Assembly: GCF_002899945.2 (NCBI RefSeq)
Contig: NZ_PPEG02000011.1
Location: forward strand, 192,119 to 256,118
DNA length: 64,000 nucleotides
Source of the DNA: Chryseobacterium viscerum
GTDB lineage: Bacteria; Bacteroidota; Bacteroidia; Flavobacteriales; Weeksellaceae
Direction: 5' to 3'
Positions within the stretch are counted from its first letter, which is position 1, and each line of letters begins with the position of its first letter. This document shows, piece by piece, positions 43,693-53,412 of this stretch. The notes beneath the pieces were generated by a model. That model searched no databases and was not told the DNA's origin. It worked only from the letters and a program-made list of their open reading frames with translations. The translations under genes were made by a program, and so were the position numbers.

Positions 43693-44056
43693 TGATCTTT
43701 TATTGTTTATTTCCTAAATGCTTTTCTCAAAAACTGCACCAAAGGTAATTACTATTCTCTATTTAACAAAATATTAAATTCAAGTGCTTATTTGGTGAAT
43801 TTTTGTGTTAAAAATGTTAATTTACTATTAATAATATGATATTTAATTGATAATTATTTTGAGTATAAAATTATAAAACTTAATAGATTTTCGGTTTTTA
43901 TCTAATAAAAGATGGTAATTTTTAAATGTTTAAGATAATTTAACATTGTAGGATATTTTTTATATTTTTGGCTAATGTCTTTTTTTGAGATTTTAAATAA
44001 CTCCACTATTTAAGACAGGTACAAATTTGAATTTATTTGAATAAAATTGAAACTAT
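43693..44056. other. 364-bp upstream region of the PUL
   Basis: A very AT-rich divergent spacer between the DUF4197 gene and susC. Apart from a -7-like box (43963-43970) I see no operator palindrome or RNA element that I would defend. No PUL regulator gene (hybrid two-component or ECF/anti-sigma pair) is adjacent. Confidence 0.45.
43963..43970 (+). promoter_or_regulatory. -7 element of the susC operon
   Basis: TATTTTTG matches TAnnTTTG and leaves a leader of about 80 bases before the ATG at 44057. A TTG at 43946-43948 is only 14 bases upstream, too close for a normal -33. Confidence 0.4.
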
Positions 44057-46879
44057 ATGAAACAAAGTAATTTAAAGTACTCATGTCTCATTGCTGTTCT
44101 GTACTTCGGTATGAACGTCAATGCACAGACTACTCCAAAAGATACGACTGCCAAAGAGCAGAAGATCGAGGAAGTAGTTTTGATCGGATATGGGTCTCAG
44201 AAAAAAGAAAACGTGACGGGAAGTATCGGAATGATTTCAGCAAAAGATCTTGCCGATAAACCGAACGCTAACCCAATAAGCTCAATACAGGGTAAATTAT
44301 CCGGAGTACAGGTTCTAAATTCCGGTACACCTGGAAGTTCTCCCCGAGTAGATATCAGAGGAATAGGTTCTCTTACTGGTAAAACAGTATTCATTGTTGA
44401 TGGAATGATCACAGATGACATCTCTTTCCTTAGTCCTCAGGATATTGAGTCTATGAGTGTATTGAAAGATCCTTCGAGTTTGGCCATTTATGGAGCAAGA
44501 GCATCCAACGGTGCTGTTATTATTAAGACCAAGACAGGGAGAGGTAAAAAACCGGTTTTCAACTTTAACTCATACTTAGGAATTAAAACAGTGACAAATA
44601 TTCCTAAAATGGTTAATTCAGACCAGTATATACAACTATATAATGAGAAGCTAATCAATGATAAGGCAAAAGATCCTGTGTTTTTAAATAGAGCGTCTTA
44701 TCCTTCAGATACCGATTGGTTTAACGAAATTTTCAGAACAAGTATTATTAATTCTAATGATATTTCTGCTTCAGGTACTCTTGGAAAATTGAATTACTAC
44801 CTAAGTGCCGGAAACCTTCAGGATGAAGGAAATCTTGCAGCAGGTGGAGGAATTAATTCCGGAAGTGGATTTAACAGATTTACTACTAAAGTAAATTTAA
44901 GTTATAAAATTACCAATAATCTTACGATTGGAAATAATTTTACTTTTTCAAAAATGCGTACAGATCATGTACAAAATACGGTGTTGGATGCTTATTCGTC
45001 ACCACCAGTTTATGCCCCAATAAATCCGGCTACAGGAGATTACCAGTATTTTACTTTGGCTAAAATTCCTAATTCCAGAGCGAAAATGGATTTATTCAGA
45101 TCCCAGACAAGAGAAGAAAGATTATTGAATAATATTTGGGGGGAATACAAATTTTTGAATGACTTTACGGTAAGGATCAGCTATAGTACGGATAATATTA
45201 ATTCTAATAAGTATGAATATACTCCTACTTTTGGGTATGTTCCGACAGCAGATCAAAAACCCAATAAGTTAATAACAAGAGATTCAAGAACCAGAAATTA
45301 TATCTGGGATAATACATTAAGTTGGAAAAAAGATTTTGGAAAACATAATATAGAGTTATTAGCAGGTTTCTCCAGAACTAGAAACTCCTATTCTCAAGGG
45401 TATGCAGAAGCTTTGAATGTGAATTATAATGGAACCAATGCTTCTTTGGACATTTTTAAAGGAACTGACATATACCAGACAGGTTTTGATAAAGGTGAAA
45501 GAAATGTGATCCCATATCATGATAGGATTGAATCCTTTTTTGGGAGGCTTAATTATGCTTATGACGGAAAATATCTAGTGAATGCATCTGTTCGTAGAGA
45601 TGGAACATCTAAGTATTCTTCTAATGACAGATACCGTGTGTTCCCAGCAGTAAGTGCAGGTTGGGTGGTTTCTAAAGAAAATTTCATGAGTGAGCAAAAT
45701 GTTTTCAGCCTGTTAAAATTAAGAGCAAGCTGGGGTAAACTCGGAAATCCTGATGTACAGAGAGCATATACCTTGAATACAAGTATTATCGAAGCAGGAA
45801 CATACTACGGAAATACAGGGTACCCAGCACAGACGATAGATCAAATCATAGATCCAAATATCGGGTGGGAAACAACAACTGGTAAAGATTTCGGGATTGA
45901 AATGGCATTGTTCAACAATAAGTTAAAGATTGATGCTACCTATTTTGATAAAGATACCAAAGATGTTGTTTATGGTATAGTTCAGGGAACGGTTTCTGGT
46001 GCTGCAAACTGGAATAATTACATTACAAATGCCTATTCTTTTAATAACCGTGGATTTGAATTTTCTATTAACTATGATACTAAAATAAGCGAACATATAA
46101 AACTTGGCGTTTATGGAAATATGACTGCACTGAAAAATAAAATAACCTCTGTTTTCAATGGTTCTTATTTAAATGCAGGAGCGAGTCTGTATGGTAATTC
46201 AATTATAAGATTGCAGGAAGGACAGGCTGTAGGTTCATATTATGGCTATCAAGTGGAAGGTATTTTCCAAAATCAGGCAGAAGTTGATGCTTGGGCTACT
46301 CAGAATGGAGCACAAGCCGGAGGATTTAAATTTGCAGATTTGGATGGAAATGGTGTGATTGATGTGAGAGATAAGACGTTTTTAGGTAGCCCTATTCCTA
46401 AAGGAACTTATGGATTTGGTTTTAACCTGAATGTATACGATTTTGATTTTGCTATTGATTTCCAGGGAGTTTTTGGAAACAAAATTTATAATTTCAATAG
46501 AGAACAACGTTATGGAAATGAAAGCTGGGACTTAGATTTCTATAATAATAGATGGCATGGTGAAGGAACATCTAATGCTTATCCTATGGCTACCAATAAT
46601 CAGGCTATTATTTTACCAAATAGCTTTTATGTAGAAGATGGAAGTTATATCAGAGTAAGAAACATTCAGGTAGGATATACTTTACCTAGATCCTTTGCCG
46701 ATTCTATGTCTATTACCAAATTAAGATTATATGTAAGTGCACAAAATCCATGGACAAGTTTCAAATATAAAGGATTCTCACCTGAAATCTTAAATACTGA
46801 CAGGGTACAAATGGGGGTTGATAATAATATTTACCCAATTTCAGCAATTTATACCGTTGGTATGAACTTAACATTTTAA
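44057..46879 (+). CDS. susC: SusC/RagA-family TonB-dependent outer-membrane transporter
   Basis: A 940-aa transporter with a signal peptide (cut near VNAQ), a TonB box IEEVVLIGYG, and a plug domain with SIQGKLSGVQVLNSGTPGS, DIRGIGSLTGKTVFIVDG and IESMSVLKDPSSLAIYGARASNGAVI. A large beta-barrel follows, with C-terminal RNIQVGYTLP and final SAIYTVGMNLTF. The usual N-terminal carboxypeptidase-regulatory-like domain is missing, so the TonB box lies directly after the signal. It works with the SusD lipoprotein encoded 12 bp downstream to import oligosaccharides. Gene symbol is by family, not substrate. Confidence 0.95.
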   Translation: MKQSNLKYSCLIAVLYFGMNVNAQTTPKDTTAKEQKIEEVVLIGYGSQKKENVTGSIGMISAKDLADKPNANPISSIQGKLSGVQVLNSGTPGSSPRVDIRGIGSLTGKTVFIVDGMITDDISFLSPQDIESMSVLKDPSSLAIYGARASNGAVIIKTKTGRGKKPVFNFNSYLGIKTVTNIPKMVNSDQYIQLYNEKLINDKAKDPVFLNRASYPSDTDWFNEIFRTSIINSNDISASGTLGKLNYYLSAGNLQDEGNLAAGGGINSGSGFNRFTTKVNLSYKITNNLTIGNNFTFSKMRTDHVQNTVLDAYSSPPVYAPINPATGDYQYFTLAKIPNSRAKMDLFRSQTREERLLNNIWGEYKFLNDFTVRISYSTDNINSNKYEYTPTFGYVPTADQKPNKLITRDSRTRNYIWDNTLSWKKDFGKHNIELLAGFSRTRNSYSQGYAEALNVNYNGTNASLDIFKGTDIYQTGFDKGERNVIPYHDRIESFFGRLNYAYDGKYLVNASVRRDGTSKYSSNDRYRVFPAVSAGWVVSKENFMSEQNVFSLLKLRASWGKLGNPDVQRAYTLNTSIIEAGTYYGNTGYPAQTIDQIIDPNIGWETTTGKDFGIEMALFNNKLKIDATYFDKDTKDVVYGIVQGTVSGAANWNNYITNAYSFNNRGFEFSINYDTKISEHIKLGVYGNMTALKNKITSVFNGSYLNAGASLYGNSIIRLQEGQAVGSYYGYQVEGIFQNQAEVDAWATQNGAQAGGFKFADLDGNGVIDVRDKTFLGSPIPKGTYGFGFNLNVYDFDFAIDFQGVFGNKIYNFNREQRYGNESWDLDFYNNRWHGEGTSNAYPMATNNQAIILPNSFYVEDGSYIRVRNIQVGYTLPRSFADSMSITKLRLYVSAQNPWTSFKYKGFSPEILNTDRVQMGVDNNIYPISAIYTVGMNLTF

Positions 46880-46891
46880 TTAGAAAGAGTT

Positions 46892-48310
46892 ATGAAAAAG
46901 ATATTTTTATCGATCGCATTATTTTCACTTACAGTAAGCTGTAAAGATGATTATTTAGATATAAAACAGGAAGGATATACGGAAGCGGCATCATTCTTCA
47001 AAACACAGGAAGATGCTTTACAGGCAACCAGTGCTATCTACAGTTTTCTTAGAAGCTGGGAGAATTCAGCTTTTCCGTATCAGTTTGTATTTGGAGTGCC
47101 GGCAGATGACGTTGTTAAGGGTTCAAACCCTGGTGATGCTTCCTTTATTAATGTATATGATAATTTTACCTATACAGTAAGTGATGAAGGAATAAGAGGA
47201 TATTGGATTGGACAATGGCAGGCTATAAACAGAAGTAATCAGGTGATTACGAATGTTCCGAAAATTGATATGGATTCTGCTCTAAAAACAAGGTTGGTTG
47301 CAGAAGCAAAAATGCTTAGAGCGTATTTCTATTTTAATTTATTAAGAATTTATGGCGGAGTACCAATTTTCGACGGGCTTCAATCCAATTATAAAATTCC
47401 TAGAAATTCTGTGGAAGAAGTATATAATTTTATTATTTCTGACCTTACCAGTGCAGCCGAAATTCTACCACAGTCTTATCCGGCTTCAGAATTAGGAAGA
47501 GTGACAAAAGGAGCAGCATTAGGTTTACTTTCTAAAGTATATCTTTATAAAAAAGACTGGCAGAAAGCATACGATACTTCTAGCCAGGTGATAGCAATGG
47601 GATATGATCTGGATCCTGATTTTAACCATTTATTCAGACCGGCGGGAGAATTTGGAAAAGAATCGGTTTTTGAAGTTAACTGCGACTGTGCACCTCCATT
47701 CAAAGGAAGTCAGTATGCGGAAGTTCAGGGAGTAAGAGATCAGTTTGGCTGGGGATTCTTTACCCCTTCCAATGCTCTTGAAAATGCATTTGAATCTGGT
47801 GATATCAGAAAAGAACTGACGATACTTAGAAATGGAGAGACTACTCCGGAAGGAGATCTTATTGCAATGGGAGATGCTCAGTCAGTAACTACTTACAACC
47901 AGAAAGTATATGTTCCAAAAGCTTTGAATAACAGTGCTTGTGGATACGGATCTATTCAGAATATCAGAATTTTAAGATTTGCTGAAATTTTACTAATCAA
48001 TGCAGAAGCAGCTAACGAATTAGGTAATACGTCTACAGCAACTACTAACCTTAATAAGGTAAGAAAAAGAGCTCAGTTAGGAGTAACCACAGCGACAACG
48101 CAAGGTGCATTAAGAACAGCAATCTGGCATGAGCGTAGAGTAGAGCTTGCACTGGAAGGAGACCGTTTTGTGGATTTGGTAAGAACAGGACAGGCTGCTA
48201 CTGTACTTGCTTCATATGGATTCAAGGCCGGGAAAAATGAAGTATTCCCGATTCCATTTGATGCCGTAACGGAAAGTGCCGGCGTTTTAACTCAGAACCC
48301 TGGATATTAA
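46892..48310 (+). CDS. susD: SusD/RagB-family nutrient-binding lipoprotein
   Basis: A 472-aa surface lipoprotein (signal ends TVSC). It opens with KDDYLDIKQEGYTEAASFFKTQEDALQATSAIY, the standard SusD start, and contains tetratricopeptide-like helices such as AEAKMLRAYFYFNLLRIYGGVPIF and LGLLSKVYLYKKDWQKAYD. The C-terminal part has IRILRFAEILLINAEAANELG and IWHERRVELALEGDRFVDLVRTG. It forms the lid on the SusC barrel and binds the glycan. It is 12 bp after susC and in the same operon. Confidence 0.95.
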   Translation: MKKIFLSIALFSLTVSCKDDYLDIKQEGYTEAASFFKTQEDALQATSAIYSFLRSWENSAFPYQFVFGVPADDVVKGSNPGDASFINVYDNFTYTVSDEGIRGYWIGQWQAINRSNQVITNVPKIDMDSALKTRLVAEAKMLRAYFYFNLLRIYGGVPIFDGLQSNYKIPRNSVEEVYNFIISDLTSAAEILPQSYPASELGRVTKGAALGLLSKVYLYKKDWQKAYDTSSQVIAMGYDLDPDFNHLFRPAGEFGKESVFEVNCDCAPPFKGSQYAEVQGVRDQFGWGFFTPSNALENAFESGDIRKELTILRNGETTPEGDLIAMGDAQSVTTYNQKVYVPKALNNSACGYGSIQNIRILRFAEILLINAEAANELGNTSTATTNLNKVRKRAQLGVTTATTQGALRTAIWHERRVELALEGDRFVDLVRTGQAATVLASYGFKAGKNEVFPIPFDAVTESAGVLTQNPGY

Positions 48311-48378
48311 AATAAATCATAAACTTAGAGGAGAATGAAAGTTCTCCTCTTCTTTTAGAACCCAATAAAAGAGATCTC

Positions 48379-49770
48379 ATGAAAAGGAACCTATTATCAA
48401 TTGCCGTTACCTCTTTATTCTTTGTGTATTCCTGTAAAAATGCTTCTGTAGCAAAACAGGAAATTGGAAAAACGGAAGCTGTAAAAAGTAATATTACTGA
48501 TGAACAGCTGATGGACAGAGTACAGAAAGATGCCTTTAAGTATTTTTGGGACTATGCTGAACCAAAGTCGATGTTAGGAAGAGAACGTTATCATGAAGAC
48601 AATATTTATCCGGATAATGATAAACATGTTATCACTACAGGAGGCTCAGGATTTGGATTGGCAACGATTCTGGTAGGAGTAGAAAGAGGATTTGTTCCGA
48701 GAAAAGATGCCGTAAAAAGGCTTACTCACATCATGGATTTTCTGGCAAAAGCAGATCGTCACAAAGGAGCCTGGTCACATTGGATCAATGGAGAAACCGG
48801 AAAAACCGTTCCTTTTGGTAAAAAAGATAATGGTGGTGATCTTGTGGAAACTGCTTTCCTTACTTCAGGAATACTGATGGTTCGTGAATATTTTAAAAAT
48901 GGAGCTCCGGAAGAAAAAGCATTAGCTGCAAAATGTGATGAGCTATGGAAAGGCATTCAATGGAACTGGTACACCAAAGGAGGTGAAAAAGTATTGTATT
49001 GGCACTGGTCACCGGAATACCAATGGGAAATGAATTTTCCTCTCGAAGGATATAATGAATGTCTCATTACCTATATTTTAGCAGCCTCTTCGCCAACTTA
49101 TTCTATCGATGCGGAGACGTATTATAAAGGTTGGACCAGAAATGGAACCTACCTTTCTGATAAAGAAAAATACGGACTTCCAATGTACGTAAAACATAAT
49201 GGAGCAGAAGAATATGGAGGACCATTATTCTGGACACAATATTCATACATTGGCTTAGATCCGACAAACTTATCTGATAAATTAATTAAAAATTATTTTG
49301 ATTTAAATAAAAATCAAGTCCTTATCGACTATAAATACTGTGTTGAGAATCCAAAACAATGGAAAGGCTACGGACCAAATTATTGGGGTTTAACAGCCGG
49401 CTATTCAAGAAATAAAGATGGAAGCGTTGGCTACGATGCTCATTTTCCACAAAATGACCACGGAGTAATCACTCCTACAGCAGCATTGAGCAGTTTTCCA
49501 TATACCCCAAAAGAATCAATGGCTTTCCTGAGATTTATCTATACTCAAAAGCCAGAATTCATCGGTTCTGCAGGTCCTTATGATGCCACTTCGATCAATT
49601 ATGACAATTGGACGACACCAAGATATTTAGCGATCGATCAGGGAACAATTGCTCCGATGATCGAAAACTACAGAACAGGATTTTTATGGAAATTATTCAT
49701 GAATACTCCGGAAATTCAGCAAGGATTGAAAAAATTAAGCTTTCAGTCAGCCAAATATGGAATAAAATAA
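48379..49770 (+). CDS. Glucoamylase-family glycoside hydrolase (GH144-like) lipoprotein
   Basis: A 463-aa lipoprotein (signal ends VYSC). It is an (alpha/alpha)6-barrel of the 'glycoamylase' family PF10091: DAFKYFWDYAEPKSMLGRERY, GGSGFGLATILVGVERGFV, HWINGETGKTVPFG, GDLVETAFLTSG, YNECLITYILAASSPTY and HFPQNDHGVITPTAALSSFPY. Characterised members form CAZy GH144, endo-beta-1,2-glucanases. With SusC/SusD and a GH3 enzyme it resembles the Bacteroides locus BT_3566-3569 for beta-1,2-glucan. The substrate is inferred from that match of families, not from a visible specificity residue. It starts 68 bp after susD. Confidence 0.8.
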   Translation: MKRNLLSIAVTSLFFVYSCKNASVAKQEIGKTEAVKSNITDEQLMDRVQKDAFKYFWDYAEPKSMLGRERYHEDNIYPDNDKHVITTGGSGFGLATILVGVERGFVPRKDAVKRLTHIMDFLAKADRHKGAWSHWINGETGKTVPFGKKDNGGDLVETAFLTSGILMVREYFKNGAPEEKALAAKCDELWKGIQWNWYTKGGEKVLYWHWSPEYQWEMNFPLEGYNECLITYILAASSPTYSIDAETYYKGWTRNGTYLSDKEKYGLPMYVKHNGAEEYGGPLFWTQYSYIGLDPTNLSDKLIKNYFDLNKNQVLIDYKYCVENPKQWKGYGPNYWGLTAGYSRNKDGSVGYDAHFPQNDHGVITPTAALSSFPYTPKESMAFLRFIYTQKPEFIGSAGPYDATSINYDNWTTPRYLAIDQGTIAPMIENYRTGFLWKLFMNTPEIQQGLKKLSFQSAKYGIK

Positions 49771-49837
49771 TTCAATAGAAATGAGCTTTAGCCCGTTTAA
49801 ATAAAAAGATCAAATCCATTGGCTTTAGCCAAAACCT
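49771..49837. repeat. Extragenic repeat with two GCTTTAGCC cores
   Basis: GAGCTTTAGCCCG (about 49783-49795) and TTGGCTTTAGCCAA (about 49819-49832, itself a hairpin TTGGCT/AGCCAA) are spaced 36 bases apart. The composition and paired cores recall a short repeat common between genes in Flavobacteriia. Confidence 0.5.
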
Positions 49838-49847
49838 AAATAACAAT

Positions 49848-50552
49848 ATGAAACTAAAATTGAAATATCTTCCCCTTTTACTCCTGCCGCTTTCATTACA
49901 GCTGAATGCACAGGAAATAAAAGGAGAATTAAATAAAGAAATTAAAAGACAGGAAAAAATCTCCTATGTTTTGGATTATCCTCAGAATACAAAAGGAAAT
50001 GTACCCTTGATTGTCTTTCTTCATGGTTCCGGTGAACGTGGAAATAATCTTGAGCTGGTAAAAGCACACAGCCCGTTTACGTATAAAAACCTGATCAAAG
50101 AACCGGTGGCTATTTTGGCTCCGCAATGTCCCGAAGGTGAATGGTGGGATACCGTTACGGTCTACAATCTGATCAAGGAAATTCAGGGAAAATATAAAAT
50201 TGATGCATCCCGTATCTACCTTACAGGACTTTCTATGGGAGGCTGGGGAACTTTGAAGCTGGCAATGGAACATCCGGAAATGTTTGCCGCAGTGGCATCA
50301 GTCTGTGCTCCTACAGATCAGGTAATGACGGCTAATATCCATCAATTTAAAGATTTAAATATGAAAATATTTCATGGTGGAATGGATGATATTGTTTTAC
50401 CTGCCAATGCTTTTAATTTTTATCAAAAGCTGCATCCCGTAAATCCAACTGCAGAATTGGTGATTTTCCCGAATGACAATCATAACTCTTGGGACTCAGC
50501 CTATTCAAACCCGCAGCTTTATGAATGGATGCTGTCCAAAAAGAAGAAATAA
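49848..50552 (+). CDS. Secreted alpha/beta-hydrolase (esterase-like)
   Basis: A 234-aa exported hydrolase with a signal peptide (cut near QLNAQ). The oxyanion region PLIVFLHGSGERGNN and the nucleophile elbow GLSMGGWG (Ser129) are clear. The acid and histidine probably lie in GGMDDIVLP and PNDNHNSWDSAY. It belongs to the prolyl-oligopeptidase-like/phospholipase-carboxylesterase group often found in PULs. There it may remove acyl or other ester substituents from the glycan. The true substrate is unknown. It is 77 bp after the GH144-like gene. Confidence 0.85.
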   Translation: MKLKLKYLPLLLLPLSLQLNAQEIKGELNKEIKRQEKISYVLDYPQNTKGNVPLIVFLHGSGERGNNLELVKAHSPFTYKNLIKEPVAILAPQCPEGEWWDTVTVYNLIKEIQGKYKIDASRIYLTGLSMGGWGTLKLAMEHPEMFAAVASVCAPTDQVMTANIHQFKDLNMKIFHGGMDDIVLPANAFNFYQKLHPVNPTAELVIFPNDNHNSWDSAYSNPQLYEWMLSKKKK

Positions 50553-50555
50553 ATA

Positions 50556-50942
50556 ATGGAATTAATTTTTATTGGATTGAATGAATCTGATGATGATAGC
50601 TTGTTGAATGAAAATCGTTTTTTCGAAAAATGTACAACAGAAAATCTTTTGTTTGAAAATAAAGTAATCAATGATCAGAATTTTTTTAATGTATTAAATT
50701 TTATTTTTCAGACAGAAGTAAAACTGGAGAATCTTAAAGAATCTGGAAGCAGAAAATTAATTAATTTATCACAATATAAAGGACAACATCTTCATCCGGA
50801 TGATCTTGAAAAAAAATATTTTGAATGGCTCGATATTTCCAAAAATGACAATACAATGAATGAATATGGAAGTCTAATTTGTGTGTTGGGATATTTAGAA
50901 TCAAATAAGGGAAAGAAAGATTTATACTTAATTGTAGAATAG
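50556..50942 (+). CDS. Hypothetical protein inside the PUL, 128 aa
   Basis: A protein with no signal peptide, rich in Asn, Asp, Glu, Leu and Phe (for example LNESDDDSLLNENRFFEKC, NDQNFFNVLNFIFQTEV). It ends SNKGKKDLYLIVE. No family is recognised. It begins 3 bp after the esterase stop and is 46 bp before the GH3 gene, so it is probably co-transcribed. It is the only apparently cytoplasmic, non-carbohydrate protein in the locus. Its AT-rich composition is unlike the enzyme genes on both sides, which hints at later insertion. Confidence 0.6.
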   Translation: MELIFIGLNESDDDSLLNENRFFEKCTTENLLFENKVINDQNFFNVLNFIFQTEVKLENLKESGSRKLINLSQYKGQHLHPDDLEKKYFEWLDISKNDNTMNEYGSLICVLGYLESNKGKKDLYLIVE

Positions 50943-50988
50943 ATTAAAACTAAAAAATATAAAAACAATAATTTAAGAAGATAGATTT

Positions 50989-53316
50989 ATGAAAAAGTTA
51001 ATTGTAATCGCCACTTTAGCATTGGCACCTGTCTTTTCAGCACAGGAAATGGTAACAAAGCCCGTTCAATCTTATCAGACGGCTCAATATCAGGCTAAAA
51101 AGAAAGCTTTTGTAGACAATCTTTTGTCAAAAATGACATTAGACGAAAAGATCGGACAGCTTAATTTACCAAGCTCAGGCGATTTTACTACAGGGTTGGC
51201 CAAAAGTTCAGACATCGGTAAAAAAGTTGAACAAGGTTTAGTCGGTGGACTATTCAATATAAAAGGAGCTGAAAAAATCAGAGCCGTTCAGAAAGTAGCG
51301 GTAGAAAACAGCCGTCTTAAAATCCCTTTGATCTTCGGAATGGATGTTATTCACGGTTATGAAACTACATTCCCGATTCCATTAGGTTTAGCTGCTTCAT
51401 GGGATATGAACTTAGTTCAGCAGTCAGCAAGAGTAGCTGCAAAAGAAGCCTCTTCTGATGGGATCAACTGGACATTTTCTCCAATGGTAGATATTTCCCG
51501 TGAGCCAAGATGGGGTAGAGTTTCCGAAGGTTCCGGTGAAGATCCGTATTTAGGAAGTGAAATTGCTAAAAATATGGTGTACGGTTACCAGGGCAAAGAT
51601 CTTGCAAATGGTACAAATATACTGGCTTGCGTAAAGCACTTTGCATTATACGGAGCTGGTGAATCCGGTAGAGATTACAACACGGTTGATATGAGCCATG
51701 TGAGAATGTTTAACGAATATTTCCCTCCTTACAAAGCGGCTGTAGATGCAGGGGTAGCTTCTGTAATGGCTTCTTTCAATGAAGTGGACGGAGTTCCTGC
51801 AACAGGAAGCAGATGGCTTCAAACAGAAGTTTTAAGAAATAAATGGAACTTTAAAGGTTTTGTGGTAACTGATTATACCGGTATCAACGAAATGGTTGAC
51901 CATGGAATGGGAGATCTTCAGCAGGTTTCTGCATTGGCATTGAAAGCAGGTGTTGATATGGATATGGTAGGAGAAGGCTTTTTAACAACATTAAAAAAAT
52001 CTTTATCCGAAGGAAAAGTGACACAGGCAGAAATCGATTTAGCAGCAAAAAGAGTTCTTGAATCAAAATATGACTTAGGATTATTTACAGATCCATACAA
52101 ATATGGTGATGCAAAACTGGCAGCAAAAGAGGTTTACAGCATGGAAAACAGAAATATTGCAAGAAATGTTGCGGCTCAGTCAATGGTTTTGATGAAAAAT
52201 GAAAATCAGGTTCTTCCTTTGAAAAAATCGGGAACTGTAGCGGTAATCGGACCATTGGTGAACAATTCACTCAACATGGCTGGAACATGGAGTGTGGCTG
52301 CAAAACATGATAAAGCCGTCAACTTGATGCAGGGTCTTCAGGCTAGCTACGGAAAAGAAGTGAAGTTCCTTTCTGCTAAGGGTGCCAACATCGATTATGA
52401 TGCTAAATTAGAAGATATCTATGCAGCTCATGGGAAGAAAACAGACCGGGATAACCGTTCCAAAGAAGAACTTTTAAAAGAGGCAGTAGATGTAGCCAAT
52501 AAAGCAGACGTTATCGTTCTTGCTATTGGAGAATCTGCAGAAATGAGTGGAGAATCTTCTTCAAGAACTGAAATTACAATTCCTCAATCCCAGGTTGATT
52601 TATTAAATGAATTAAAGAAAACCGGAAAACCAATTGCTATGGTTCTTTTCACAGGCCGCCCATTAGCTTTAACCAATGTGAAAGATACTCCGGATTCTAT
52701 TTTGAATGCATGGTTTGCAGGATCTGAAGCAGGAAATGCAATTGCCGATGTTTTATTTGGAAAAGTAAACCCGTCAGGAAAACTTCCGATGACTTTCCCA
52801 AGAAGTCTAGGACAGGTTCCTATTTATTATAATGCTAAAAATACGGGTCGTCCATTGAGTCAGGAACTTACTGATAAATGTGAATACCAAAGATTCCGTT
52901 CCAACTATATGGATGAATGTAATACTCCATTGTATCCGTTTGGATTTGGTTTAAGTTATACAAAATTCGGATATTCTGATATTGCGGTATCCAATACAAG
53001 CCCTAAAGGAAATCAAACGATTCAGGCATCGGTTACTGTAACCAATGATGGAAATTATGATGGGGCAGAAGTCGTTCAGCTATATATCAGAGATATGGTA
53101 GGGAGTATCACAAGACCGGTAAAAGAACTGAAAGGTTTCCAGAAAGTATTTTTGAAAAAAGGAGAATCTAGAAAAGTAACTTTCGATATCACTCCTGAAA
53201 CGCTTAAATTCTATAACGGAGATTTGAAATATGACTGGGAATCAGGTGATTTTGATGTTATGATTGGTACCAGCTCTGCTGATGTAAAGCATTCAAAGAT
53301 CAATTGGACTAAGTAA
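50989..53316 (+). CDS. bglX: GH3 beta-glucosidase (BglX-like)
   Basis: A 775-aa periplasmic glycoside hydrolase with a signal peptide (cut near VFSAQ). The catalytic barrel shows GMDVIHGYETTFPIPLGLAAS, SGEDPYLGSEIAKNMVYGYQG, ILACVKHFALYG and GFVVTDYTGINEMVDHG, with Asp295 as predicted nucleophile. The second domain contains VIVLAIGESAEMSGESSSR, and the C-terminal fibronectin-III-like domain has YTKFGYSDIAV. The set is complete and the size is normal. In this locus it would trim oligosaccharides from the endo-enzyme to glucose. Family knowledge of BT_3567 suggests beta-1,2 linkages, but GH3 enzymes vary. Confidence 0.93.
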   Translation: MKKLIVIATLALAPVFSAQEMVTKPVQSYQTAQYQAKKKAFVDNLLSKMTLDEKIGQLNLPSSGDFTTGLAKSSDIGKKVEQGLVGGLFNIKGAEKIRAVQKVAVENSRLKIPLIFGMDVIHGYETTFPIPLGLAASWDMNLVQQSARVAAKEASSDGINWTFSPMVDISREPRWGRVSEGSGEDPYLGSEIAKNMVYGYQGKDLANGTNILACVKHFALYGAGESGRDYNTVDMSHVRMFNEYFPPYKAAVDAGVASVMASFNEVDGVPATGSRWLQTEVLRNKWNFKGFVVTDYTGINEMVDHGMGDLQQVSALALKAGVDMDMVGEGFLTTLKKSLSEGKVTQAEIDLAAKRVLESKYDLGLFTDPYKYGDAKLAAKEVYSMENRNIARNVAAQSMVLMKNENQVLPLKKSGTVAVIGPLVNNSLNMAGTWSVAAKHDKAVNLMQGLQASYGKEVKFLSAKGANIDYDAKLEDIYAAHGKKTDRDNRSKEELLKEAVDVANKADVIVLAIGESAEMSGESSSRTEITIPQSQVDLLNELKKTGKPIAMVLFTGRPLALTNVKDTPDSILNAWFAGSEAGNAIADVLFGKVNPSGKLPMTFPRSLGQVPIYYNAKNTGRPLSQELTDKCEYQRFRSNYMDECNTPLYPFGFGLSYTKFGYSDIAVSNTSPKGNQTIQASVTVTNDGNYDGAEVVQLYIRDMVGSITRPVKELKGFQKVFLKKGESRKVTFDITPETLKFYNGDLKYDWESGDFDVMIGTSSADVKHSKINWTK

Positions 53317-53412
53317 TAAAAAAGAAATTTATTCACAGAAATGTGTGTTATGGTTTATTTGGCATGATTTTTAATAATAACTCGGTAACTATTATTATAT
53401 AAAAAAATCAAT

